A stretch of 64,000 nucleotides of DNA, from contig MNTT01000013.1 in NCBI GenBank assembly GCA_001917135.1, positions 124,001 to 188,000 of the forward strand. Reading direction: 5' to 3'. Shown one piece after another: positions 1-8,083 of the stretch (position 1 is the stretch's first letter; each line of letters opens with the position of its first letter). This DNA comes from Acetobacter sp. 46_36 (GTDB lineage Bacteria; Pseudomonadota; Alphaproteobacteria; RF32; CAG-239). The notes beneath the pieces were generated by a model that was not told where the DNA came from, did no database searches, and was given only the letters and a program-made list of their open reading frames with translations. The translations under genes and the position numbers were made by a program.

Positions 1-278
1 ACCACAAAGTCAATCTTGCCCCATTTTTCGCCCAGTTCCTTAAAGCAGGCTTCGACCGAAGCGGAATCGGTTACGTCGCATTTAATCAGCGTCGGCGCGA
101 AAGAAAGTTTTTCCGCCAGCGGGACGACCCTTTTTTCCAGAGCTTCGTTCTGATAGGAAATGGCGATTTGCGCACCCTGCGCATCAAGCGCCTGAGCAAT
201 GCCCCAGGCAATGGATTTGTCATTGGCGAGGCCCATAATCAGGCCCTTTTTGCCAGCCATAAGCGGTTCAGCTGTCAT
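1..278 (-). CDS. fabI: Enoyl-[acyl-carrier-protein] reductase FabI, N-terminal part (cut by window edge)
   Basis: FabI reduces trans-2-enoyl-ACP with NAD(P)H in the last step of each fatty-acid elongation cycle, in the cytoplasm. Only the first 92 codons are present; the gene runs off the left edge. The N-terminus reads MTAEPLMAGKKGLIMGLAND and continues KSIAWGIAQALDAQGA, the divergent Rossmann dinucleotide-binding motif typical of FabI rather than FabG. LIKCDVTD, expected near the adenine pocket, follows. Start at 278 is preceded by GAGG about 9 nt upstream; an internal ATG at 260 is possible. The gene is divergent from recA across a 400-bp spacer. The catalytic Tyr-x6-Lys lies beyond the edge and cannot be checked. 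Confidence 0.9.
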   Translation of the reverse strand, partial: MTAEPLMAGKKGLIMGLANDKSIAWGIAQALDAQGAQIAISYQNEALEKRVVPLAEKLSFAPTLIKCDVTDSASVEACFKELGEKWGKIDFV

Positions 279-544
279 AGTTTAATTACCTCATCTAGTT
301 CGTTACAGTAGTATGTTTTTAGAAACTAACTATCCTCGCTTTTACAGAATTAAATGCGTTTTGTAAACCTTTTTTTTCATAAAATCCGTATGGGAAATGT
401 GAAACTTTTGTAAACAAGTGCGAAATTTGGCTTGCGCAGCGGGCGGTTGGTACGCTATGATAGCGGCAATGACGGAAAATTGTGTTTTATCAGTTTGTTT
501 TTGCACGATATTTTAAAATAATTGCGTTAAGGGCAAAAAAATGC

Positions 545-573
545 TTGCAAATCGAACAAAAGCAGAACATAAT
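545..573 (+). promoter_or_regulatory. recA promoter with alphaproteobacterial SOS (LexA) box
   Basis: -35 TTGCAA at 545-550, 17-nt spacer, -10 CATAAT at 568-573. Inside the spacer sits GAAC-N7-GAAC (554-568), the reverse complement of the GTTC-N7-GTTC direct repeat that LexA binds in Alphaproteobacteria. The operator lies between -35 and -10, so LexA binding should block polymerase. Downstream, a GCAGAAATTAAA block repeats with a 50-bp period (578 and 628) in the roughly 110-nt leader; its role is unknown. The rest of the 279-675 spacer holds AT-rich DNA and no gene. Confidence 0.85.
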
Positions 574-687
574 AGCGGCAGAAATTAAATGCAAGGCTGT
601 TTGCGGGACTTGAATGCAAGACTGGTTGCAGAAATTAAACGCAAGGCGGCCTGCTGATTGAACGCAGAATAATTTATGAGGTACAAG

Positions 688-1740
688 ATGGAAAAAGACA
701 AGGCGTTAGACGCGGCGCTGAGCCAGATTGAGAGAGCTTTCGGCAAAGGCTCCATCATGCGGCTGGGACAGGACACCAAGATTGATATTGAGGCGATTTC
801 GACCGGTTCGCTCGGCATAGATATCGCGCTAGGCATCGGCGGGCTGCCGAAAGGGAGAATCGTCGAGATTTACGGGCCGGAAAGCTCCGGTAAGACGACG
901 CTGGCGCTGAGCGTTATCGCGCAGGCGCAGAAAAAGGGCGGCACGTGCGCGTTTATCGACGCGGAGCATGCGCTGGATCCGTCTTATGCCAAAAAAATCG
1001 GCGTGGACATCAATAATCTTCTGATATCGCAGCCAGATGCGGGCGAACAGGCGCTGGAAATTGCCGATACGCTGGTGCGTTCGGGTGCGATTGACGTGCT
1101 GGTTGTCGACTCGGTGGCGGCGCTGGTGCCGAAGGCTGAGCTTGAGGGCGAAATGGGCGACTCGCATATGGGGCTGCAGGCGCGGCTGATGAGTCAGGCA
1201 CTTCGCAAGCTGACGGCGACGGTGTCGCGTTCCAATACGCTGATTATCTTTATTAACCAAATCCGTATGAAAATCGGGGTTATGTTCGGCAATCCGGAAA
1301 CGACGACGGGCGGCAACGCGCTGAAGTTTTATGCGTCTATCCGTATGGATATCCGGCGTGTCGGCGCGATTAAGGACAAGGACGACGTTATCGGCAGCCA
1401 GACGCGGGTCAAAATTGTCAAGAATAAAGTGGCTCCGCCGTTTAAGACCGTAGATTTTGACATTATGTACGGCGAGGGGATTTCCAAGGTCGGCGAACTG
1501 ATTGACCTCGGCGTCAAGGCCGGCATTGTCGAAAAAGCCGGCGCGTGGTTCTCGTATAACGGCGAAAAGCTCGGACAGGGCAGGGAAAATGCCAAGCAGG
1601 TGCTGCGGGAGAACCCGGCGCTGGCAGACGAAATCGAACGCAAAATCCGTGCCGATGCGGGACATCTGACATCAGAGCTTATCGGTGACGACGAGGGCAG
1701 CAGCGAAACGGTTGACCCGGTAACGGGCGAAGTATCGTAA
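688..1740 (+). CDS. recA: Recombinase RecA
   Basis: DNA-dependent ATPase that forms filaments on single-stranded DNA, pairs homologous strands and triggers LexA self-cleavage. Visible motifs: Walker A GPESSGKTT, AFIDAEHALDP, Walker B LVVDSVAAL, loop L1 GEMGDSHMGLQARLMSQALR and loop L2 with FINQIRMKIGVMFGNPETTTGGNALKF. The start is set at ATG 688 (MEKDKALDAALSQIERAFG) because GAGG at 678-681 is correctly spaced for it; ATG 676 would overlap that site. The product is 350 aa, normal for the family, with a short acidic C-tail. It is transcribed alone from the SOS-boxed promoter and ends at a strong terminator. All key residues look intact. Confidence 0.98.
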   Translation: MEKDKALDAALSQIERAFGKGSIMRLGQDTKIDIEAISTGSLGIDIALGIGGLPKGRIVEIYGPESSGKTTLALSVIAQAQKKGGTCAFIDAEHALDPSYAKKIGVDINNLLISQPDAGEQALEIADTLVRSGAIDVLVVDSVAALVPKAELEGEMGDSHMGLQARLMSQALRKLTATVSRSNTLIIFINQIRMKIGVMFGNPETTTGGNALKFYASIRMDIRRVGAIKDKDDVIGSQTRVKIVKNKVAPPFKTVDFDIMYGEGISKVGELIDLGVKAGIVEKAGAWFSYNGEKLGQGRENAKQVLRENPALADEIERKIRADAGHLTSELIGDDEGSSETVDPVTGEVS

Positions 1741-1767
1741 TGCGATAAAACGTTGCAACGCGAAAAG

Positions 1768-1800
1768 AACGGGCGCCGGGGTGAAATCCGGCGCCCGTTT
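1768..1800 (+). terminator. recA intrinsic terminator
   Basis: GGGCGCCGG (1771-1779), an 8-nt loop, CCGGCGCCC (1788-1796), then GTTT, extended by AAC/GTT. It starts about 28 nt after the recA stop and also lies downstream of the opposing zeta-toxin-like gene. Confidence 0.85.
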
Positions 1801-1841
1801 GGTACTGTGCGAGCCGCGGCGCAGTGGCGGTGTTTTTGTTT

Positions 1842-3047
1842 TTATCTCGTGCGGCGGGAGCGGGCGGCAGGCAACAGAAAAGCATCGTCGTTGGCGGGGC
1901 GGCGGGCTGCTGCGCCGTTGATTGCGATATTGTTACCGGTGTTGGCGTTGATTGCGATATTGTTACCGGCATTATTGCCATTGGCACTGTTTCCGGTGTT
2001 GGCGAATTCGCGTCTGTTTTCATTTTCCGGCTGCCGTTTTATGAGTTCCGCGATGCGGGAAACGGCGGTTGAAGCCATTTCGATTTCGTTTTTGTAAGGT
2101 GCGTAAATCCGGTTGTCGCAGCGGTATTGGATGCTTTGGCGGATGCGGGTCAGCTGTTTGTTGACGGAAATCAGTTCAAAATCGGTCAGCGGACGGGTTT
2201 CTTCGCGTTCAATCGCGGTGCGGACATCCAGTTCGTGCGGGCGGCGGGAATCATACAGCACTTCATTGGCGCGGTTGATGACCATCAGGTCGACGTCGCG
2301 GCTGTTTTGCCGTTGGAAAGCGTCAATCCTGCCAATCATGTCGGGCAGCATTTTAACGACGCGGGAAAAGTATTCGTCCGATACCAGCCGCGGATAAAGC
2401 TCCTTGTTCTGAAAAATAATCTTATCATAAAGGTCGGCGCTGCGGTAGACGCTGCTCAGGTAAGCAATGTCGGGATTGACAGACATATAAACGGCGCAGG
2501 GTTTATAGCCGCTGGCAATGGCCTTGGCGGCGTTGTCCTTGAATTCGCTGCCGGCGCCCATGGAGCCGATGGACAAGATGGAGCGTTCGCCCCGAAGCAA
2601 TGAGAGGTCTAAAATCCGGCGCACATAGTCAATTGTGATGCCGGCAAATTTTTCGCATTCGTCGAGGTGTCCGTTTTTGAGGTGGTTGAACAAATTCGGA
2701 AACAGGTCGCGGTGCTGGTCTTTGTCGATAATGTTGAACGGCAGGCAGTCTTCTTCGCGGCCGAAACGGTCGATAAGCTTTTGCGCCATAAACGATTTGC
2801 CGGCGCCGGGGTAGCCCCAATACACGACAAAGCGGCGCGTCTGCGGCGAGCGGGAGTCGGCGTTGCTTTCCTGAAACTGCGATACGGCGCGGTCGTAGTT
2901 TGCCTGCGTTTGCGCGGTTTCGGCGGCAATGATGCTTTGCACTTCCGCTTCGGTAAAGGGCGTGCTCGGCTCAAGGTTCAAGCTGTCGAGATATTCCAAA
3001 AGGCTGTCGGTTTGCGTCAGAAGTTCGTTTTTTATATTGTTTAACAT
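1842..3047 (-). CDS. Zeta-toxin-like P-loop kinase
   Basis: A 401-aa protein with a Walker A motif GYPGAGKS at residues 78-85, followed by IIDKDQHRDLFPNLFNHL, which resembles the substrate-binding 'D..R...P' segment of zeta toxins (PezT family). Known zeta toxins phosphorylate UDP-N-acetylglucosamine; whether this protein does so is inference. The first 70 residues are helical and unassigned. The C-tail is Asn/Ala-rich with a tandem NTGNNIAIN repeat (30-bp DNA duplication near 1916-1975) and ends in basic residues. It lies 26 nt downstream of the HAD gene, likely co-transcribed. No epsilon-like antitoxin gene is adjacent. It could instead be a polynucleotide-kinase-like repair enzyme. Confidence 0.7.
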   Translation of the reverse strand: MLNNIKNELLTQTDSLLEYLDSLNLEPSTPFTEAEVQSIIAAETAQTQANYDRAVSQFQESNADSRSPQTRRFVVYWGYPGAGKSFMAQKLIDRFGREEDCLPFNIIDKDQHRDLFPNLFNHLKNGHLDECEKFAGITIDYVRRILDLSLLRGERSILSIGSMGAGSEFKDNAAKAIASGYKPCAVYMSVNPDIAYLSSVYRSADLYDKIIFQNKELYPRLVSDEYFSRVVKMLPDMIGRIDAFQRQNSRDVDLMVINRANEVLYDSRRPHELDVRTAIEREETRPLTDFELISVNKQLTRIRQSIQYRCDNRIYAPYKNEIEMASTAVSRIAELIKRQPENENRREFANTGNSANGNNAGNNIAINANTGNNIAINGAAARRPANDDAFLLPAARSRRTR

Positions 3048-3073
3048 TTTGTTTTTAACCTGTTGCTTTATTG

Positions 3074-3532
3074 TTATTTATATCCTAATTCCTGCAGTTT
3101 TCTGATGGTTTCATCGGCGGAAGTGTGAAGAATGCCGATGCCGCCCATTTGTTCCCAGCGGGCGATGTTGGCAGGCAAATCGTCGATGAGGATATCCTGC
3201 CGGGCGCCGAAGTTCTGTTTGTCTTTGCTCAGGCAGCAGATGACGCCGTCTTCTTTGTTGTAGTGTTTTTTGAGCCAGAGGCGCTTTTCCTTTTCCGCTT
3301 TGTCGTAGCCGTATGCGGGCAGCCCGGTCAGGATGCAGAAGCCGAAACGGCTGAGGTAGCCGACAAGCTTGTCGGCGCCGCCGGTTTTGGGCAGGTCGTA
3401 CCAGTAGTCTTTGGCGGCGAGGACTTTTTCCCACAGTTCGGGACGGGGAATAGCGTGCGGCGGCATACCGAAGCGGCGTTCAAATTCGCCGTCAAAGTCT
3501 GTCAAAACGCCGTCCATATCGCAAAAAATCAT
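3074..3532 (-). CDS. HAD-superfamily phosphatase, 5'-nucleotidase-like
   Basis: A small 152-aa HAD hydrolase. Motif I is FCDMDGVLTDF (nucleophile Asp5, acid Asp7), motif II is the Thr in FCILTGLP, and motif III/IV is the IDDLPANI segment with paired acidic residues near residue 115. Size and motifs resemble the 5'(3')-deoxyribonucleotidase-like (NT5C) branch. It is the first gene of a probable two-gene operon with the zeta-like kinase (26-nt gap). A phosphatase beside a small-molecule kinase suggests opposing activities, but that is inference. Substrate cannot be predicted. Confidence 0.75.
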   Translation of the reverse strand: MIFCDMDGVLTDFDGEFERRFGMPPHAIPRPELWEKVLAAKDYWYDLPKTGGADKLVGYLSRFGFCILTGLPAYGYDKAEKEKRLWLKKHYNKEDGVICCLSKDKQNFGARQDILIDDLPANIARWEQMGGIGILHTSADETIRKLQELGYK

Positions 3533-3861
3533 TGTTTCAAAGCTCCGTTGCCGTTAAAGGTTTGCCTAAAATTCCATACGGAAGGAAACTTATACGATAT
3601 TTGCGGGAAAAACAAAGGTTTTGTGCGGATTTTTCGATAATAAAATATTACGGAATGTTACACGGGGAGCTGACGGGCAGGAGGGCAGGGAAAACTTTTG
3701 ATTGGGGGCGGATGTGCGGCGGTTGGTTTTAATAGGGCGGGGAGGGGCAGCGTGGGCAGGGGTGCGAGAGTGCAGCCATGCCGGGACGGAACGGAGGCAG
3801 GAGGGCAGGGCGTTGTGAGCGTGCGGTCGTGCCGGGATGGGGCGGAGGCGGGGTGCAGGCA
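3533..3861. other. Spacer with GC-rich degenerate repeats
   Basis: Between the HAD start and the metG terminator. An AT-rich part (3540-3660) probably holds the HAD promoter, but no clear -35/-10 pair is seen. From 3735 to 3860 the DNA is purine-rich with partial repeats (GCCGGGACGGAACGGAGGC against GCCGGGATGGGGCGGAGGC). No gene is supported. Confidence 0.5.
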
Positions 3862-3895
3862 TAAAAAACGAGCCGCCGGAGAGAACCCGGCGGCT
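3862..3895 (-). terminator. metG intrinsic terminator
   Basis: On the minus transcript AGCCGCCGG, a 7-nt loop, CCGGCGGCT, then CG and a run of six T (3863-3868). It begins about 20 nt beyond the metG stop. Confidence 0.9.
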
Positions 3896-3916
3896 GGCGT
3901 TTTTTGTACCTTTGCT

Positions 3917-5467
3917 TCAGGCGGCGGGCTTGTCCGCGATATACGGGAACAGCGGGTCGCCGACCGTGGTTTGGCTGCCGGAGGCAAGCTGCTGCGGTTT
4001 GAAATCCGCAAGCGACGGTTTTTCGCCGATACCCAGCGACGCGAGAATTTTTTGCGAAACGGCCGGCATAAACGGATATACCGCCGCGGCAATCAGGCGC
4101 AGGGCGTCAAGCGTGGTGTAAATCACTGCTTCGTAGCGCTCTTTCTTGCTCTCGTCTTTGGCGAGCACCCACGGTTCGTTGGCGGCGAAATAGGCATTGA
4201 CCGCGTCGCCGGCCTTGAGGATTTCGTTGCTCAGTTCGGACACGAGTTCCAGCGAGCTTTCGCCGTATTGGTAAATCCGCGCGAAAGTGCCGGCGATGTT
4301 GTCCAAAAGCGCTTTGTCTTCCGCGTTCAGCGACGCGGCGGACGGAACTTTGCCGCCAAGATTCTTGGCTATCATTTTCAGAACGCGCATCTGCAGGTTG
4401 CCGATGTTGTTGGCAAGCAGTTTGTATCCCTGTTTCAAAAGGTCGACGCTTATCTGCGAATCTCCGGTCAGGGACATCGCGTTGCAGAGGTAGAAACGCA
4501 GCGGTTCAATGCCCATCAAATCCATAACCTCATACGGGTCGACAACGTTGCCCAGCGACTTGGACATCTTAATCCCGCCTTCGCCGAGCCAGTAGCCGTG
4601 CACAATCAGGTGTTCCGGCGGCTGGATGCCCAGAGCTTTCAGCATAATCGGCCAGTAGACGGCGTGAGTCTTTAAAATATCTTTGGCGAGCAGGTGGGTG
4701 CAATGCGGCCAGAGTTCGTTGAAACGGGCGTTTTTGCTTTCGTCCGGAGACCAGCCGAGGCTCGAGATATAGTTAATCAGCGCATCAAACCATATATAGG
4801 TTACGAAATCATGGTCAAATGGCAGTTCAACGCCGAGCCAGACGCGGCTCTTGGGACGGGAAATGCACAAATCGTCCAGCGGTTCGGACAACATTCCCAG
4901 CACTTCTTTGGCAAAGCGCCGGGGTTTTATCCAGTCCGGATGGGTGTTGATATAATCAATCAGCCATTGGCGATCCTGCTCGAGCGGGAAGAAATAGTTT
5001 TCTTCGGTAATCAGCTTCGGCGCCTTCTGGTGGTCGGGGCAGAAACCGCGTTCATCCAGGTCAGAGGGCTTTTTGAACTGTTCGCAGCCTTCGCAGTACA
5101 GGCCTTCGTACGACTTTTTGCGGATAAGCCCCTTGTTGTAGATATAGTTCAGCGCTTCGGTTACGACGGCCTTATGTTCATCGGAAGAAGTGCGGACGAA
5201 GTGGTCGTAATCAATGTCCATCTTGTCAAACAGGTTGCGGAAGTTGTCGCTGCGCATTTTGAGGAATTCCGGCAGGGGAAGCCCGCTTTCCTGACAGCTC
5301 GTCTGGTTTTTCTGCCCGTGTTCGTCGGTGCCGGTGGTATAGAAAACGTCGGCGCCGCGCATTTGCTCAAACTTTTTCAGGACGTCGCCCAAAATCGTCG
5401 TATAAGCGTGGCCGATGTGCGGCGAACCGTTGATGTAATAAATCGGAGTGGTGAAATATTTTTGCAT
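3917..5467 (-). CDS. metG: Methionyl-tRNA synthetase
   Basis: Class I aminoacyl-tRNA synthetase that charges tRNA-Met and so feeds initiation and elongation. 516 aa, the short form without a C-terminal tRNA-binding domain, usual for Alphaproteobacteria. The HIGH motif is HIGH in GSPHIGHAYTT, the KMSKS motif is KMSKSLGN, and one zinc knuckle is visible (CEGC, then CPDH). The Rossmann domain is followed by an anticodon-binding helical domain. Start 5467 has AAGGAAG about 5 nt upstream. The gene has a 138-nt leader with a Met-rich leader ORF and an intrinsic terminator (separate entry), which suggests attenuation by charged tRNA-Met. Confidence 0.97.
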   Translation of the reverse strand: MQKYFTTPIYYINGSPHIGHAYTTILGDVLKKFEQMRGADVFYTTGTDEHGQKNQTSCQESGLPLPEFLKMRSDNFRNLFDKMDIDYDHFVRTSSDEHKAVVTEALNYIYNKGLIRKKSYEGLYCEGCEQFKKPSDLDERGFCPDHQKAPKLITEENYFFPLEQDRQWLIDYINTHPDWIKPRRFAKEVLGMLSEPLDDLCISRPKSRVWLGVELPFDHDFVTYIWFDALINYISSLGWSPDESKNARFNELWPHCTHLLAKDILKTHAVYWPIMLKALGIQPPEHLIVHGYWLGEGGIKMSKSLGNVVDPYEVMDLMGIEPLRFYLCNAMSLTGDSQISVDLLKQGYKLLANNIGNLQMRVLKMIAKNLGGKVPSAASLNAEDKALLDNIAGTFARIYQYGESSLELVSELSNEILKAGDAVNAYFAANEPWVLAKDESKKERYEAVIYTTLDALRLIAAAVYPFMPAVSQKILASLGIGEKPSLADFKPQQLASGSQTTVGDPLFPYIADKPAA

Positions 5468-5491
5468 CGTAACTTCCTTTGCGTGGTTAAT

Positions 5492-5605
5492 AAAAAAGAC
5501 GGGTTGCCCCGCCTGATATAAACTTGTCTGACAACGCCGACGGGAGCGTTATTTTTGCCAAAAACGCCTTGCCATTCGCATCATCATGTCAATTTTGTTT
5601 CTCAT
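5492..5605 (-). promoter_or_regulatory. Candidate metG transcription attenuator with Met-rich leader peptide
   Basis: The leader RNA opens with an 18-codon ORF (5605-5549) that reads MRNKIDMMMRMARRFWQK: five Met, four clustered. Its ATG lies about 7 nt after the -10, so it may be leaderless. Downstream is a terminator: GGCGGG (5513-5508), GCAA loop, CCCGTC (5503-5498), then TTTTTT (5497-5492), just before the metG Shine-Dalgarno. The 3' arm CCCGTC also occurs at 5544-5539, right after the leader stop, and could pair with GGCGGG as antiterminator. A ribosome finishing the ORF would mask the early CCCGTC (termination); one stalled at the Met codons would leave it free (read-through). The motifs are seen; the mechanism is inferred. 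Confidence 0.65.
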
Positions 5606-5612
5606 AAGGAGT

Positions 5613-5640
5613 AATATAGCGCGGGGATTTTATTTTGCAA
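5613..5640 (-). promoter_or_regulatory. metG promoter
   Basis: Minus strand: -35 TTGCAA (5640-5635), 16-nt spacer, -10 TATATT (5618-5613). The expected start site near 5605 coincides with the leader ORF ATG. The remaining spacer to the acyltransferase end (5641-5791) is GC-rich and holds nothing recognisable. Confidence 0.7.
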
Positions 5641-5791
5641 GAATTTTTTGACGGAAACGGTGAGGAATTGGCGCGAGAAGGGACTTTGCGGGGAGCGTTT
5701 TTTTGAGGAGCGCGGGGAGGGCGCCGGGGATGCGCGGCGGGTTGAGGACGGCGGTTATGGGCGGCGGGAGGGCAATTCGGGAAAAAAATCG

Positions 5792-6517
5792 TCAGTGCGG
5801 GCGGGCTGCAGAATCAGGAACCGGAGAAGGCGGGAAGGCAAACTCAGCGGCAACGTCATCATACCTTTCGTGTCGCCAGTTGATACCGCGCTTGACGATT
5901 TTGGCCGGATTGCCGGCAATTACGACGTTAGGTTCATCAAATTTTGCGGTAACGTTGCTGTTCCAACCGATAATTGAATAAGGCGGAATTTGTGTGTTTT
6001 TGCCGATGTGGACATCGCGTCCTATCCATACATGGTCGCCAATGACAACAGATTGCCCTTGATTGGTCGGGAAACCGTTTATGTCGGTTACGGTGTGCAT
6101 ATCCGTACACCAAATCAAAATGTTCCAAGATATCATACAGTCGCGGCCGATGGTGACTGATGAATTGTGTTCGTAAAGAAAAATAAAAGTGTCCCAGCAG
6201 GAAGTCTTTTCTCCGATGGATACAGTGCAGTTATGGCTGAAGCTGTTGCTGTCGCCGATTTTGATTTTTAATTTCAAAAATTCCGCAGAGTCAATTCTGA
6301 TGACGTTGTTGTTGCCGTGAATGTTAATGTTTAAGGTGCTGTCAGGGTGTATTTTCTCGGGAAGTATGACGGTGTTGTTGCGGCCTTTGATTTCCAAGCG
6401 GAAAGTACAGCCACGGGGGATAATTACGTTATTGTGTTTTAAATCGGCTTTTATGCGGGATTGAAAACGAGATTTGATATTTTTGCGAAGCTTTTTTAAT
6501 ATTTGTTTTAGGAACAT
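5792..6517 (-). CDS. Left-handed beta-helix (hexapeptide) acyltransferase
   Basis: A 241-aa protein built from hexapeptide repeats: GRNNTVILPE and HGNNNVIRID early, then SSVTIGRDCMIS, VVIGDHVWIGRDVHIGKNTQIP and NVVIAGNPAKIVKRG, which is the classic C-terminal coil plus acetyl-CoA-binding end of the xenobiotic/O-acetyltransferase group. The catalytic-type His is probably in CTDMHTV. It likely acetylates a sugar of a surface polysaccharide; the acceptor is unknown. The N-terminus is Lys/Arg-rich. The first half is more AT-rich than neighbours, a possible sign of transfer. It is transcribed alone from a promoter overlapped by a perfect 28-bp palindrome. Confidence 0.8.
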   Translation of the reverse strand: MFLKQILKKLRKNIKSRFQSRIKADLKHNNVIIPRGCTFRLEIKGRNNTVILPEKIHPDSTLNINIHGNNNVIRIDSAEFLKLKIKIGDSNSFSHNCTVSIGEKTSCWDTFIFLYEHNSSVTIGRDCMISWNILIWCTDMHTVTDINGFPTNQGQSVVIGDHVWIGRDVHIGKNTQIPPYSIIGWNSNVTAKFDEPNVVIAGNPAKIVKRGINWRHERYDDVAAEFAFPPSPVPDSAARPH

Positions 6518-6534
6518 TGTTTGATTTTCCGGTA

Positions 6535-6562
6535 TTGAATTAAAACGTACGTTTTAATTCAA
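6535..6562. promoter_or_regulatory. Perfect 28-bp palindrome at the acyltransferase start site
   Basis: A gap-free inverted repeat with half-site TTGAATTAAAACGT. A perfect minus-strand -10 (TATAAT, 6576-6571) lies 8 bp upstream, so the palindrome spans about +1 to +28, a typical repressor position. The -35 is poor (TTGTTG at 17 bp). The flanking AT-rich spacer 6563-6660 also holds a second AAACGTACC fragment near 6640. No regulator gene is adjacent. Confidence 0.7.
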
Positions 6563-6734
6563 CACTTGCCATTATATCAAAATTGTGTAGTTTCAACAAT
6601 TTTACTTGCATCTCAAATCTAAAATATAGCATAATTTAAACGTACCATAAATTTCATCATTTTGTAAATATGGGGCTGCGGCGGTTATGGGCGGGAGAGA
6701 AAGCGTGCGAGGTACGGCGGCGGGTTCTGCCGGA

Positions 6735-8072
6735 TTAACGCAGCGGGCAGGATGCGCGGGCGGCTTTTAATACGGCCCGGGCTGCGGCGGCGTTGGTGAA
6801 TTTTTCGAGCGTTATGCGCCGGGCTTTGGCGGCAAGGGCCTGACGCTCTTCTTCGTGGGTCAGGTAATACCGAAGCAAACCGGCAAGCTCTTCCTTGTTT
6901 TTATACATCGGCACGGCATCGCCGTAAGCGGTCTCAATTTCGGGCATATAGTCGGAAATGACCAGCGCGCCGGCGGCGGTGGCGTCATAAATGCGGTTGT
7001 TGACGAAACCGAAATCTTTCATATCCGGGCGGTGGTCGTTTAAGACAATCTTCGCTGAGCTGTAATAACGGTTCAGTTCGGTGTTGGCAATATACGGCGC
7101 TTTATACATTTCCGGCGGGACAATCCCCTGCCAGTTGTAGCCGTAGACGGCGACGGTAAATCCCGCTTCCAGCGCGTAACGAAGGCTGGTGCGGTCGTGC
7201 CAGTTGGAACCGACGAAAAGGATATCCGAGGCCAGCGCCGGGTCTGGGGCGGGATAAAATTTTTCCGGATTGGTGAATTGCGGCACATAAACGGCTTTGA
7301 TGCCGGCGCGGTTTAATTCTGCGGCATAGGCGGGCGAGGCGACGGCGATGACGTCAAAGTTCTGCCAGTCGTCGTCCAAATTGGCGTTTTGGGGCTGCGG
7401 GGGGCGCCGGTTCAATGCGGATTTGGAAAGAGGATGCCTGCCAGCGGCGGCAGTTTTAATCGGAGCGGCGTTACGGGCAGAAACGGAGGGGAAATTGTCG
7501 GCGGTATCGGATGCCGGGGCAGAGGGGACAGTATAAGCCATCGGGTAATATGCGTACAGCACGTTGCAGCCGGACGGGAACGGCGGGATGAAGTCGGTAT
7601 AGCCGCGCATATAGAGGTTTAGCGCAGGTTCGGGAGAATGCGGGCGGTGATATTCGCCGCGATAGTCCATGTCTGTCATTGCGCCGAGAGTTTGGAAACC
7701 GGCGGCAAAATCTTCGCCTATCCAGTAGTCGCCGACGTTTGTTTCGCCACGGTTGGCGGTGGATTTGACGACGACGGAAAGCGGGGCAGCCGAAACCGGG
7801 GCCGGGGCTGGAACGGTTGGGGCAGACAGGACCGGGGCAGGGACGGCCTGGGCAGACAGAACCGGGGCAGGAACAGCCGGGGCAGACAGAACCGGGGCAG
7901 GAACAGCCGGGGCAGACAGAACCGGGGCAGGAACAGCCGGGGCAGGAACAGCCGGGGTTGAGGGGGCGGCCTGTGCGACGGGTGAAGATGCGGCGGCCGG
8001 ATGTGCGGGGGAAACGAGGACGCAGAAAAGGAGCATGGCGCGCAGCGAAGATAGAAAGAAGCGTTTAACCAT
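6735..8072 (-). CDS. CgeB-like glycosyltransferase with signal peptide and Pro/Ala repeats
   Basis: 445 aa from ATG 8072 (AAAGG 8 nt upstream). Residues 1-30 look like a secretion signal (MVKRFFLSSLRAMLLFCVLV, then an Ala-rich cleavage region). Residues about 35-95 are a low-complexity array of APAVPAPVLS units. The remainder resembles CgeB/family-1 glycosyltransferase C-terminal domains: ILFVGSNWHDRTSLR, VYGYNWQG, VLNDHRPDMKDFGFVNNRIYDATAAGALVISDYMPE and a helical end. The segment with FVNNRIYDATAAGA is the expected nucleotide-sugar site. GT-B enzymes normally work in the cytosol, so export would be odd. It lies 11 nt after the M48 protease stop, one operon. Acceptor unknown. Confidence 0.7.
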   Translation of the reverse strand: MVKRFFLSSLRAMLLFCVLVSPAHPAAASSPVAQAAPSTPAVPAPAVPAPVLSAPAVPAPVLSAPAVPAPVLSAQAVPAPVLSAPTVPAPAPVSAAPLSVVVKSTANRGETNVGDYWIGEDFAAGFQTLGAMTDMDYRGEYHRPHSPEPALNLYMRGYTDFIPPFPSGCNVLYAYYPMAYTVPSAPASDTADNFPSVSARNAAPIKTAAAGRHPLSKSALNRRPPQPQNANLDDDWQNFDVIAVASPAYAAELNRAGIKAVYVPQFTNPEKFYPAPDPALASDILFVGSNWHDRTSLRYALEAGFTVAVYGYNWQGIVPPEMYKAPYIANTELNRYYSSAKIVLNDHRPDMKDFGFVNNRIYDATAAGALVISDYMPEIETAYGDAVPMYKNKEELAGLLRYYLTHEEERQALAAKARRITLEKFTNAAAARAVLKAARASCPLR

Positions 8073-8083
8073 AGTCAGGCCTT

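Noticed and set aside
829..1665. 278-codon open frame antisense to recA
   Set aside because: Arg/His-rich shadow of recA on the other strand, no ribosome site; GC-rich codons leave the antisense frame open.
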